Source: Hellea sp. (GTDB lineage: Bacteria; Pseudomonadota; Alphaproteobacteria; Caulobacterales; Maricaulaceae). From it: 54,025 bases of DNA. A program made the translations under genes and the position numbers. Under the pieces are notes generated by a model. The model saw nothing but the letters and a program-made list of their open reading frames with translations. It searched no databases and had not been told where the DNA came from. Positions within the stretch are counted from its first letter, which is position 1. The number at the start of each line of letters is the position of its first letter. This document shows, piece after piece, positions 1-8,049 of the stretch. The stretch spans positions 1 through 54,025 of the forward strand of contig JAHDCL010000007.1 in the NCBI GenBank assembly GCA_020629875.1, written 5' to 3'.

Positions 1-119
1 ATCAGCACGAAGTCGGTTCAAATCTCGGCGATGATTTCAAAGAGATGACAGGCGGAGAGCGCGCGCTAAAAGCTGGCGGTGAGCACAACACAATGAACCA
101 GTTCGAGAATGCGGCTTAG
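1..119 (+). CDS. 3' end of an unknown protein (partial)
   Basis: An open frame enters from the left edge (first full codon at base 3) and ends at a TAG at 117-119, giving the last 38 residues of a protein. The visible tail is hydrophilic, Gly/Glu-rich (for example GDDFKEMTGGERALKAGG) and ends in QFENAA. No membrane segment or recognisable motif is present, and I do not recognise the family. It is taken as real coding because it is open to the edge and is followed by a strong hairpin 30 bases after the stop. It could also be a chance open frame. Confidence 0.5.
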   Translation, partial: QHEVGSNLGDDFKEMTGGERALKAGGEHNTMNQFENAA

Positions 120-149
120 CCTGAACTGCCCTCAGGCAATTCAGGCCAC

Positions 150-176
150 AAACCCGCACACCGAAATTGCGGGTTT
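150..176 (+). terminator. Hairpin, probable terminator of the upstream gene
   Basis: Perfect 8-bp arms AAACCCGC (150-157) and GCGGGTTT (169-176) with an 11-base loop, 30 bases after the stop of the partial gene. The right arm ends in TTT but no longer T run follows, so it may be Rho-assisted or only an RNA 3' end structure. Confidence 0.55.
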
Positions 177-194
177 ACCCAGATATTCAAGAGT

Positions 195-216
195 GTTTGA
201 GACCCTCCCCTCAAAC
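195..216. repeat. Inverted repeat between two terminator-like hairpins
   Basis: Perfect 7-bp arms GTTTGAG (195-201) and CTCAAAC (210-216) with an 8-base loop. It is the second of three consecutive hairpins between the upstream partial gene and the convergent lipoprotein gene. It has no T tail and its function is not known. Confidence 0.4.
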
Positions 217-222
217 AACATG

Positions 223-243
223 ACCCCGCTCATGTGGCGGGGT
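223..243. terminator. Hairpin, possible bidirectional terminator
   Basis: Perfect 7-bp arms ACCCCGC (223-229) and GCGGGGT (237-243), followed on the plus strand by TAAATTT. It lies 46 bases beyond the stop of the minus-strand lipoprotein gene, so it could end transcription from both convergent genes. Confidence 0.5.
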
Positions 244-289
244 TAAATTTATGAAGCTGATAGGTTCATGGGCTCTTGATGGATTTTAC

Positions 290-2023
290 CTATGGCTGCG
301 TAACAATGATTTCCAGCGGAACGGTGACGTCATTGGCTTCGGCCCCCAATCCTTGGCCCAAAGTCACATTTACGTTGTAAGTTCCTATCGGGGCAGAATT
401 AAAAGCGGGGCCATATCCAATATCTGCGCCGGATGAATCTATTGTCGCAACTTCAAAATAGCTTGGACCTGTTGGATTATCTATACTCACCGTGGATATG
501 CCAACATTATTTGGATTTACAAAATCAAGTCTAAACGTACTGTCCGGGGCAGTTGTCATTGTGACACTCTCTTGCACGATACCAACTTCAGTTGGTAAAA
601 CCTCAACGATGATTGTGTCAGTGTAGCTTTGCTCAAACTCAGAGACTGTAAACGTCACTTCGGCTTCATATGTGCCTGCTGTTAAATCCCCGCCAAATGA
701 AAAATCGAGCTCATTAGGCGTACTCCCAAACAGATTTAGAGAAATACTACCCCCGGGCGTGACCGAGCTTACATTTGCCAGAAAACTGGTTTCACCGGGC
801 GGAACACCCTGTGAGCTATTGAGCGGGAATAGGCCGTCAGGGTTATCCAATTCGGCCAAAGCGTTGCCCGTCCCCGTACCTGCGACATACGAAATACTGT
901 CAGCTATGAAACTAATCTCTGCAGGTGGCTGCGGAAGGCCGCCGTCACTCTCTAGGGGAAGGTTAGGCGGCGCTGCATTAATTTCAGCCACGCGCGTTAC
1001 CAAATAATCTGCTACCAAGTCTTGCGCATTATTGGCAGTACCCCCTGAGGCTTGAATATTAGCATCCAAAGCCAAAATGGCTCCGCCAAACATTTCTTGG
1101 AGCGAAATACTGAAAATATCAGGCGGAGATTCTCTGACAATCAGAGCTGGTGGCGCGATAAATGCTCCCGTGATTTCTCCGAAAAGATCGTCAAAAGTAA
1201 ATTCAATGCCATTAGCCTCCAGATCGCTCCCTAAGGCAACAGCAGCGGTTAAAAATCCAGACGATAAAACCGCCGCCTGAAGTTCCGCTTGGTCCACACT
1301 AGCGGGCAATGTCTCAGTCAAATCGATAAAGTTAAGCGCAGAATAATCCTGAGATGTAATCCCCAAAACTTGGGCAATGTAATCTTGCGCGGTTTGCTTA
1401 TCTTGAGGCCGCAAAATAGGTTGCGTACTCTCTCCAGACCCCAAAACGGAACCTGCCTCCACAGCTAATCCAATCATACGGCTCGTTGCGATTGTGGAAA
1501 GAGAATTGAGATTTGTTGTCGTCGTCCCAGCCCCAGGAGTCGTGAGATAGGCTGCGAGTAAGGCTTCATTCTCACCCAATGAGAACTCATCTCCAAAATC
1601 AATAGCAGACCCATTTGCGGGATTTAGGCCGCACCCTATCACAGAGTCGCATTTCATATTGGCATTATTCATATAGGCGAGGACCATAATGTTGGCCGCG
1701 CCATCAGAGTCAGCCACATCTATAGAGAAGCGGCCATCCGCTGACGTGGTGCCTTCACCCAAAGCCACAAAATCTGAGAGCTCTAAAGGTAAGGGATCGG
1801 TTGCATCGACAACGATGACTCTGGCTCCACCCAGCAATCCTTTTGCTGCAACGCCTTCAACCGTAAATTCTGCTGTTGGTGGCGGCGGCGGAGGGGGCGG
1901 AGGCGGAGACACCGAGACACCGGAATTTGATCCACCGCCACCACCGCCGCCGCAAGCTGTCAAAGCTGCTGCTAGAAAGGTGACGGTGCACATCAAAACT
2001 GATTTTTTTAAGTCATTCTGCAA
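290..2023 (-). CDS. Lipoprotein with poly-Gly and poly-Pro linker, function unknown
   Basis: A 577-aa secreted lipoprotein. The N-terminus has a basic start, a hydrophobic stretch and a lipobox (LTAC), so Cys24 should be lipidated. It is followed at once by seven glycines and, after a short Ser/Val stretch, ten prolines (residues about 40-49). The body begins with FTVEGVAAKGLLGGARV, which resembles beta-sandwich domains common at the start of large surface lipoproteins, and the C-terminal third looks like Ig/cadherin-type beta repeats. The start is a TTG at 2021-2023, chosen because AGGAGG sits five bases upstream and the signal peptide begins there. The next ATG would cut into the signal peptide. 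I infer an outer-membrane or surface protein and do not recognise a named family. The neighbouring gloB is co-oriented, with 75 bases between the genes. Confidence 0.8.
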   Translation of the reverse strand: MQNDLKKSVLMCTVTFLAAALTACGGGGGGGSNSGVSVSPPPPPPPPPPTAEFTVEGVAAKGLLGGARVIVVDATDPLPLELSDFVALGEGTTSADGRFSIDVADSDGAANIMVLAYMNNANMKCDSVIGCGLNPANGSAIDFGDEFSLGENEALLAAYLTTPGAGTTTTNLNSLSTIATSRMIGLAVEAGSVLGSGESTQPILRPQDKQTAQDYIAQVLGITSQDYSALNFIDLTETLPASVDQAELQAAVLSSGFLTAAVALGSDLEANGIEFTFDDLFGEITGAFIAPPALIVRESPPDIFSISLQEMFGGAILALDANIQASGGTANNAQDLVADYLVTRVAEINAAPPNLPLESDGGLPQPPAEISFIADSISYVAGTGTGNALAELDNPDGLFPLNSSQGVPPGETSFLANVSSVTPGGSISLNLFGSTPNELDFSFGGDLTAGTYEAEVTFTVSEFEQSYTDTIIVEVLPTEVGIVQESVTMTTAPDSTFRLDFVNPNNVGISTVSIDNPTGPSYFEVATIDSSGADIGYGPAFNSAPIGTYNVNVTLGQGLGAEANDVTVPLEIIVTQP

Positions 2024-2098
2024 AGCGGCCTCCTCTTGGCTCTAAAATGTCTGAAAACAGCCTAAGAATTAACATTAGCTCGCGCCAGAATTATTTGA

Positions 2099-2830
2099 TT
2101 AAAAACTATCCTTTGCGGCGCGTATGTTGCCTAATCTTGCCGCCGTTTCCGCCCGCATGAAGGGGTTGGTGGCTTTTTCCATGGCGACGGTTGTTGGCAC
2201 TGTTGGAATGCCTTGGTCTCGTAAGGTCTTTGCGGTCTCGATATAATCCAAAAGCGCTTGATTATCTGGCTCAACCGTGACGGCAAATTTCGCATTGGAG
2301 AGCGTATATTCATGGGCGCAATAGAGTTTTGTGTCGTCCGGCAATCCTGCAATCGCGGCCATGGAACCGAACATATCTTCGGGTGAGCCTTCAAAAAGGC
2401 GGCCGCAGCCGAGCACGAAAATCGTATCGCCCACAAAGGCGGCTTTTGCATCTGGCACATAATAAATAATGTGGTCCACCGTATGACCAGGCGTGAAAAT
2501 GACTTGGACCTCATGTTTACCAAATTTGAAAACATCTCCGCCGGAGACGCCTTTATCAAGGCCCGGAATACGCCCTTGAATTTGATCCGGACCTGTAATG
2601 GTTAGGCCGTGCTTTTCTTTAAGCATCAGGTTACCGCCTGTGTGGTCGGGATGGTGGTGAGTGTTCCAAATCTGCGTCAGGGTCCAACCACGCTCGGCAC
2701 AAGCCGCTTCAATTTTCGAAACTTCGGGCGTGTCAATTGCTGCCGTCTCCCCGCTCTCGCGGTCATGAATCAGCAGGCCATAATTATCTGACAGGCAAGG
2801 GAAAAGGGCAATTTCAAGGTTCTCACTCAT
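2099..2830 (-). CDS. gloB: Hydroxyacylglutathione hydrolase (glyoxalase II)
   Basis: A 243-aa cytosolic metallo-beta-lactamase-fold enzyme that hydrolyses S-D-lactoylglutathione to D-lactate and glutathione, the second step of methylglyoxal detoxification. The binuclear metal motif THHHPDH is at residues 57-63. Further metal ligands lie in FTPGHTVDH (about 113-121), the FVGDTIF segment and the later CAHEYT. The length is close to the usual 250-260 residues. It starts 16 bases after the stop of the large TonB-family gene on the same strand, so the two may share a transcript, though no functional link is evident. No glyoxalase I gene is in the window. The family assignment is firm from the motif set. 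Confidence 0.95.
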   Translation of the reverse strand: MSENLEIALFPCLSDNYGLLIHDRESGETAAIDTPEVSKIEAACAERGWTLTQIWNTHHHPDHTGGNLMLKEKHGLTITGPDQIQGRIPGLDKGVSGGDVFKFGKHEVQVIFTPGHTVDHIIYYVPDAKAAFVGDTIFVLGCGRLFEGSPEDMFGSMAAIAGLPDDTKLYCAHEYTLSNAKFAVTVEPDNQALLDYIETAKTLRDQGIPTVPTTVAMEKATNPFMRAETAARLGNIRAAKDSF

Positions 2831-2846
2831 ACCCTATTGATAGCGC

Positions 2847-5800
2847 CTACTCCGCACGAAAGACAATACGCTTTTGTTTGCCTGTCGTTGTCACGGCTGT
2901 ACCATTAACTGTTTTAGGCGAAAAACGCATCTTTCGAATAGCTCCCATGGCTTCTTTTTCAAACGCATCAACGAACCTACCGCTATGATCATTTGATAAA
3001 ACGGCAATATTCACGGGACGTCCGGCTGTATCAATATCATAGGAAACCTCGATCGCCACATTTACAAAATAATTGCGGCGTTGAGCGGAGGACGGATAAC
3101 TAGCGCTCGCATTTCTTAACATCGTTGCCTCAACAATAACGTCTTGAATAACGGGAGTTGGGGCCGGTTCTGATATGACAGGCGGCACGCTAGCAACTTT
3201 CACAGCCTCAACCTCAGGCTCAGGCGCGATATAGCTCGGCGTCGCTTCAATGACCGGCGTAAACGCGTCAGCCGCAGGTAAAGTATCTGATATCACTGGC
3301 GTTGAAGGAACAGATTGTACCGTATCATAATAGGTGACGGCCGGAGCGACGTCAGCAACTTGCAGCGCACTCTGCGCCTCTAGCGCAGCCCGCTCTGCTT
3401 CCGCGGCGGCTTGAGCTTGCAAAGCTGCAGCCTCTTGCTCTCGCTCCGCCCGCTTCAATTCTGTTAGAAGCGCACCGGTAATTTTGCTGTTGGTTTCCGC
3501 CATTGAGAACAAGGTTTTGAAATTCGTAATGGCTTCCTTGGTCGCCTTACCTTGCAAGCCGTCTATGTCTCCGGTGTAGAGTCCAAGATTTGACAATCGC
3601 CTTTGTACATCTGTCGTCAATTCAGGGTAATTAATGTCGGCGTCTTCCTTTGCCGTTGGCTTAGCGCTTACCTTTTTGGGCGACGCAGACAGCTTTTTTT
3701 CGGCCTTTTTCGAAGCTGCCTTTTTTGGTTCTGGCTTCGACGCTTTTGACTTTTTCACGGCCGTTTTGGCGCCTGGCGCCGGAGGTTCTGCAATCGGCAT
3801 CATGTCCGGCAATTCAAACGCAAACCCCGTCGGGTCAACAACTTCGGCCAATTTCAGAACAAGGGTATCCTCCTCTATCTCAGTTGGCGTTTTAGCTGAC
3901 TGCAAAACCTCATCCGACTTAACATCTAGCGGTTCTAAAACGGCGCTTATCGCCGGGCTATCCACCATGGTAGGCACGCCTGTTGAACCAGTGTCTGGCA
4001 CTTCGGTTGTGGGGGGTGTTACCTCCGCCGCTAGGCTGCCTGGCGTGGGTGCCAACTTATCGGCAGTTTCCAACGTGGTGAGTTCAGACGCCTTGGGCAT
4101 TTCAATTTTGCTCACAGCGCCCGCGACCTGAGTCGGCTCAGACGTGCTGGACTTCACTTCGAGTTTTGGCGCCGCGGATTGATTAAGGGCCCACCCGCCG
4201 CCTATAAGCGCTAAACCGCCAATGACCGCGCCCAATACCATCAAGCTAGAGCTATGACGGCGCAGAAAGCTTGGGGTGTCCTCTAGCCCCGCCAAGAGAA
4301 CGGGGTCGACCTTTGCATCCTCTTCGCTCTCAATAACATCTTCGACGGCGATGCTTATTTCAGCGTCTTTCTCGCGCGCAAAGCTCTGGCGAACGCGGCC
4401 CATCATGCGATCTTTAAGACCGGGGTTGGGGGCTATCTCATTTACCCGCTCAACATCCTCAGAGGCTGTAAACTCGGCGGAAGCTTCAAGGCTGCGGGCT
4501 TCAAAATCAACCTCAGCAATATCTTCAGGCGCGCCGCCGCGTTCTAAATGTTCGATTGCTTCCTGCTGCGCGGCTTGGCGCGCTTGGCTATCCTCGATGG
4601 CTTGCTGCGTTGCTTCAATTTCCAGACGTAAGTTTTGATCTTGTTCCGCTTGCACAGCGAGCGCCTGCTCCAAAGCTTCAATCTCAACTTTTGCCTGCGC
4701 AAGTTCAGCTTGAGCCGTTTCCAAACTAGATTGAAGTTTTTCGGCTTTATCAGAGGTTGTTGTCACCGCCTGTCCTTTGGCCGCAAGTTTCTCTGAAACA
4801 GATAGAATTTTTCCAGAAACGTCACTCTCTTCTTGACGAAGATGGTCCAGTTCGGCGCGGCGTGCTTCGGCTTTGGCCATTGCCGCCTCAGCCTCTTTCT
4901 GTGCGTGTTGATAGTCGGAATCAGCTTGTGACAACCGAATAGAAAGTGCTTCGCGATCCGCCGTCAATGTTTCAGATTCGCTCTGCAACAATGACAGATC
5001 TGCATTCAATTCGTCCAGTTTTGACGCGGTCTTGTCATAGCTTTCAAAGCGCTTCTCTGCCGTTTCCTCGCTAGTGACCAACAAGCCATGCCGGCTTTTT
5101 AGGTCTTCTTGTTGCGTGGCAATATTCGCAGCGTCGGATTTCGCCTTACGCTTGAGATCTTTGAGCCGAGATTTCAGGCGCAGTTCTTCATTGCGCGTAA
5201 CGTCCAGGCCGGATTCATAGCGCTTTAGAGCTGCTTTGCGGGCCGCTTCTTTCTTGGCAGCAATTTCTCGCTTTCGAGCTTCTTCAATGCGGCGGGCTTC
5301 CTCTGCCAATCGCGCTTCCTCGGCGCGGCGCTCCTCCTCGACGCGGCGCAATTCGTCTTGCTTGAGCCTTTCGGCCTCCTCAAACGCCTTTGCCGCGCGC
5401 TCCATTTCAGCAATACGTTCGGCTTCCATTTTCAGGGCCGCCTCAGCCTCCCTCGCGGCGTCTAAGGCTTTGCGCTGCGCCTCTTCCTTTGCGGCCGCTG
5501 CGGCCTCCATTTTAGCTTTATAGGTCTGAGCTGCACGCTCTGCTTCCTCGGCCCTTAATTCAGCTTCGGACTTGCTGTCTTCTCGCAGCTCAACCTTTGG
5601 GGCTTTGAAGCGCGAAAAAAGCCCTCCCGCCAAACCGGTCGCGACCTCTGCTGCGGCTTCATTTGGTCTGGTTTCGACCTCTGACGTCTCCCAAATTATC
5701 TCTTTTTCTAGATCTAGTTCGGAACAGCGCAACACCACCACATCGCCCGTTTTGATATCACGGGCAAATTCGGCGGGAATGTCGACCTGCGTCGTATCGC

Positions 5801-5978
5801 CCTGCGAGCGACATTCCAGTAACGTCACCTTTTGCTGATCCGTCCAGCCGACGGGCGATAACCACTGATGACCGTTTTTACTCAAACTGACCAAGAGCTG
5901 ATCATTATCACAAGCCTGATCTATGACGATCACACTTGCGCCATTGCCAGCACTCATATCTTTACCTTGAAGCCCCAT
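2847..5978 (-). CDS. Large TonB-family protein: coiled coil, membrane segment, peptidoglycan-binding and TonB C-terminal domains
   Basis: The protein has 1043 aa. The first ~115 residues form a globular domain rich in V, L and D, which I do not recognise. Residues ~135-480 are a long Ala/Glu/Lys/Arg coiled coil. A single membrane segment lies at about 577-599 (VLGAVIGGLALIGG). A Pro/Ala/Lys-rich stretch follows, then a PG_binding_1-like domain at ~779-822 (VQRRLSNLGLYTGDIDG) and a TonB C-terminal domain at ~946-1043. I chose the ATG at 5976-5978 because GGGAGAA lies just upstream; an in-frame start 34 codons earlier has no such site and gives an implausible leader. TonB proteins couple the inner-membrane proton motive force to outer-membrane receptors and are normally only 200-300 aa. 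The N-terminal half, before the membrane segment, should be cytoplasmic and the C-terminal half periplasmic. It could be an envelope scaffold rather than an energy transducer. Confidence 0.85.
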   Translation of the reverse strand: MGLQGKDMSAGNGASVIVIDQACDNDQLLVSLSKNGHQWLSPVGWTDQQKVTLLECRSQGDTTQVDIPAEFARDIKTGDVVVLRCSELDLEKEIIWETSEVETRPNEAAAEVATGLAGGLFSRFKAPKVELREDSKSEAELRAEEAERAAQTYKAKMEAAAAAKEEAQRKALDAAREAEAALKMEAERIAEMERAAKAFEEAERLKQDELRRVEEERRAEEARLAEEARRIEEARKREIAAKKEAARKAALKRYESGLDVTRNEELRLKSRLKDLKRKAKSDAANIATQQEDLKSRHGLLVTSEETAEKRFESYDKTASKLDELNADLSLLQSESETLTADREALSIRLSQADSDYQHAQKEAEAAMAKAEARRAELDHLRQEESDVSGKILSVSEKLAAKGQAVTTTSDKAEKLQSSLETAQAELAQAKVEIEALEQALAVQAEQDQNLRLEIEATQQAIEDSQARQAAQQEAIEHLERGGAPEDIAEVDFEARSLEASAEFTASEDVERVNEIAPNPGLKDRMMGRVRQSFAREKDAEISIAVEDVIESEEDAKVDPVLLAGLEDTPSFLRRHSSSLMVLGAVIGGLALIGGGWALNQSAAPKLEVKSSTSEPTQVAGAVSKIEMPKASELTTLETADKLAPTPGSLAAEVTPPTTEVPDTGSTGVPTMVDSPAISAVLEPLDVKSDEVLQSAKTPTEIEEDTLVLKLAEVVDPTGFAFELPDMMPIAEPPAPGAKTAVKKSKASKPEPKKAASKKAEKKLSASPKKVSAKPTAKEDADINYPELTTDVQRRLSNLGLYTGDIDGLQGKATKEAITNFKTLFSMAETNSKITGALLTELKRAEREQEAAALQAQAAAEAERAALEAQSALQVADVAPAVTYYDTVQSVPSTPVISDTLPAADAFTPVIEATPSYIAPEPEVEAVKVASVPPVISEPAPTPVIQDVIVEATMLRNASASYPSSAQRRNYFVNVAIEVSYDIDTAGRPVNIAVLSNDHSGRFVDAFEKEAMGAIRKMRFSPKTVNGTAVTTTGKQKRIVFRAE

Positions 5979-6186
5979 GAGATTCTCCCGCCTATTAACA
6001 GGGGCAGAAAAGACCGAGTCATATATTGGGCGCAAGACTTCGGCGCGGGCACTGTGGATAAAGTCGATATTCATCCACAATATTTAGTAGTAGAAACCCC
6101 CGCCAGCACAGTATGTGGTGAATATGTAAGGCTCTCGTCACATAAAGCGTCCCAGAGACAGCCTTTTTATGACAGAGTTCGATCTA

Positions 6187-6885
6187 TTATTTAATGTTAA
6201 CGGATGCCATAAAGCTCTTACTCTTCTCGACATCTTTTGGGTTTCCATAAACCTCAATGCTCCCCATCCCAGCGGCATCTGCTTGCACAGATTTAGACGC
6301 ATAAACAGAGATTTCACCCATTCCCGCCAGATCAACATCGACATCTTTACACTTCAAACCTTCGGCGCGAAGTTCGCCCAAACCGGCCATATCAACATCT
6401 AGCGTACCGCAGCTTCCGTGTAGTTCCATATCGCTTATACCCGCCACTTCGACATCGAGGCGGTCACTATCAATACCTTTAATATCACCCGCTCCAATGC
6501 CGGTGATATCAAGAGCTTCGAGTTCTGGCAGGGTAATTATCGCTTTGATGCCGCTATTGTTTTTATTCTTTCGGCCATTCCAATTTATCTTTTTGTCCTC
6601 ATCCTTGTCTTGTGCCAGCACAAGCGTCGAGCCCTTCAAATAGATATTCATATTTTCAACATCTTTGTGCTTGCCGGAGGTGAAGACCGAGAAATCCTTA
6701 CCGACCTGTACGTCCAGCTCATATACGCCCGTGACTCGGATTTTATCGAAACCTGTTATGTTGTGCGTTTCTTCAACGCGGTTATCATCATTAACCTCAT
6801 GGGCCATGGCAGTCGCTGCCGAGAGGATAATAAGCGCGGTGGCACCCGCAGCTTTCATGGCTTTTTGCGTGATATGATTATTCAT
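6187..6885 (-). CDS. DUF2807 (putative head-GIN) secreted protein
   Basis: A 232-aa protein with a signal peptide (cleavage near TAMA-HEV, about residue 28). The rest is a repetitive beta structure with recurring D-V-x-A-G-M/I-G-x-I/L patterns (VAGISDMEL, MAGLGEL, LAGMGEIS, AAGMGSI), typical of the DUF2807 right-handed beta-helix-like family. Proteins of this family are exported and of unclear function; adhesin-like roles have been proposed. AAGGAGA lies eight bases before the ATG. The promoter is unusually well defined and is flanked by two copies of a 17-bp palindrome (see separate entries). It is transcribed alone, 208 bases upstream of the start of the TonB-family gene. Confidence 0.85.
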   Translation of the reverse strand: MNNHITQKAMKAAGATALIILSAATAMAHEVNDDNRVEETHNITGFDKIRVTGVYELDVQVGKDFSVFTSGKHKDVENMNIYLKGSTLVLAQDKDEDKKINWNGRKNKNNSGIKAIITLPELEALDITGIGAGDIKGIDSDRLDVEVAGISDMELHGSCGTLDVDMAGLGELRAEGLKCKDVDVDLAGMGEISVYASKSVQADAAGMGSIEVYGNPKDVEKSKSFMASVNIK

Positions 6886-6895
6886 AATTGTCTCC

Positions 6896-6912
6896 TTATT
6901 GTTTTTCGATAA
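6896..6912. promoter_or_regulatory. Palindromic operator copy 1 (over the -10 of the DUF2807 promoter)
   Basis: The site reads TTATTG-TTTTT-CGATAA, an inverted repeat with one mismatch in six and an A/T5 centre. It overlaps the -10 region (6906-6911) and ends next to the ribosome binding site of the DUF2807 gene. The same motif occurs at 6939-6955 and 40067-40083. This placement would suit a repressor. Confidence 0.65.
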
Positions 6913-6934
6913 AGAAAAATCAATTCGGTGTCAA
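6906..6934 (-). promoter_or_regulatory. Sigma-70-type promoter of the DUF2807 gene
   Basis: On the minus strand, TTGACA (6929-6934) and TATCGA (6906-6911) are separated by 17 bases. The -35 is a perfect consensus. The promoter sits between two copies of the palindrome. It lies 20 bases upstream of the start codon, so the leader is very short. Confidence 0.6.
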
Positions 6935-6938
6935 TATT

Positions 6939-6955
6939 TTATTGAAAAACGATAT
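6939..6955. promoter_or_regulatory. Palindromic operator copy 2 (upstream of the DUF2807 -35)
   Basis: The site reads TTATTG-AAAAA-CGATAT, with the same half-sites and A5 centre as copy 1, 43 bases away centre to centre (about four helical turns). It lies immediately upstream of the -35 hexamer. Confidence 0.65.
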
Positions 6956-6964
6956 GTGGAGTTC

Positions 6965-8032
6965 TTAGCCTTCAGCTTCCATAGCCGCTAAGCGGTTTGC
7001 CTGATCCTCGGCGATAAGGGCATCAATGACATCCCCAAGTTCATCCCCGGCAACGATCTTATCTAGCTTATACAGCGTCAGATTTATACGGTGATCGGTC
7101 AGGCGTCCCTGAGGGTAATTATAGGTACGGATTCGCGCGGATCGATCGCCCGAACCCACTTGGTCTTTTCGATCCTCAGCCCGTTCTGCGTCCACGCGCT
7201 GCTTTTCCATGTCATAGAGCTTCATCTTGAGCAGACGCTCTGCATTGGCGCGGTTCATATGTTGAGATTTCGCATCACAGACCACAACAACACCTGTCGG
7301 AACGTGAGTCATACGCACGGCAGAGTCAGTCTTATTGACGTGTTGCCCGCCCGCCCCTGAGGCACGCATTGTATCAACACGTACATCAGTCATGGAAAAC
7401 CCGATATCAATATCCTCAGGTTCCGGCAGCACGGCCACCGTCGCCGCGGAGGTGTGGATACGGCCCTGCGTTTCTGTCACAGGTACGCGCTGTACCCGGT
7501 GAACACCCATTTCAAATTTCAGTTTCCCGTAAACGCCTGCCCCAGATACCGAGGCAATAATTTCTTTATAGCCCCCCATATCTGCGGGTGAATCGCTCTC
7601 GACCTCAACCTTCCAGCCTTGAAGCTGCGCATAGCGCGAATACATTGAGAAAAGGTCACCGGCAAAAATCGCAGCCTCATCCCCGCCTGTGCCTGCGCGG
7701 ATTTCCAATACGACGGAAGCATTGTCATCTTTATCTTTGGGCAAGAGTAGCAGCGAGACATCTTTTTCAAGTCCAGGAAGCTTATCCTTTAGCGCCTGCA
7801 ATTCCTCTTTCGCCATTGGACCCATTTCAGGATCGTCGAGCATGGCTTGTAAGTCTTCCATCTCGGAACGCACGGATTGCAAGGCCCGTACACCTTCGAC
7901 AACAGGACGCAACTCCGCATAGTCCTTGCCCAGCTGCACAATTTCATCGCTATCCGTTGTCGCCCCCATACGGGCTTCGATTTGTTCAAAACGGTCAACG
8001 ACCTGCGCAAGTTTTATATCCGGGATATTCAT
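6965..8032 (-). CDS. prfA: Peptide chain release factor 1
   Basis: A 355-aa class I release factor that recognises UAA and UAG in the ribosomal A site and triggers peptidyl-tRNA hydrolysis. The GGQ motif is present in [14 protein letters not shown], near residue 230. The stop-codon recognition tripeptide is PVT (in [10 protein letters not shown]), the RF1 P-x-T type rather than the SPF of RF2. The length is normal for RF1 (about 355-360). It starts 17 bases after the TonB-dependent receptor gene on the same strand. In many bacteria prfA is followed by the methyltransferase gene prmC, but here the next gene is the DUF2807 gene and no prmC is seen. Confidence 0.97.
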   Translation of the reverse strand: MNIPDIKLAQVVDRFEQIEARMGATTDSDEIVQLGKDYAELRPVVEGVRALQSVRSEMEDLQAMLDDPEMGPMAKEELQALKDKLPGLEKDVSLLLLPKDKDDNASVVLEIRAGTGGDEAAIFAGDLFSMYSRYAQLQGWKVEVESDSPADMGGYKEIIASVSGAGVYGKLKFEMGVHRVQRVPVTETQGRIHTSAATVAVLPEPEDIDIGFSMTDVRVDTMRASGAGGQHVNKTDSAVRMTHVPTGVVVVCDAKSQHMNRANAERLLKMKLYDMEKQRVDAERAEDRKDQVGSGDRSARIRTYNYPQGRLTDHRINLTLYKLDKIVAGDELGDVIDALIAEDQANRLAAMEAEG

Positions 8033-8049
8033 GGCGCGTCGATAAGGGT

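Noticed and set aside
1689-2045. Plus-strand open frame with a poly-Gly and poly-Pro stretch
   Set aside because: It is the reverse reading of the Gly/Pro repeats in the lipoprotein gene.
6100-6175. A CTGTCAT-like half-site with a second CTGTC nearby on the minus strand, upstream of the TonB-family gene
   Set aside because: The half-sites are 14 bases apart instead of 11 and the second is poor, so it is not a credible Pho box.
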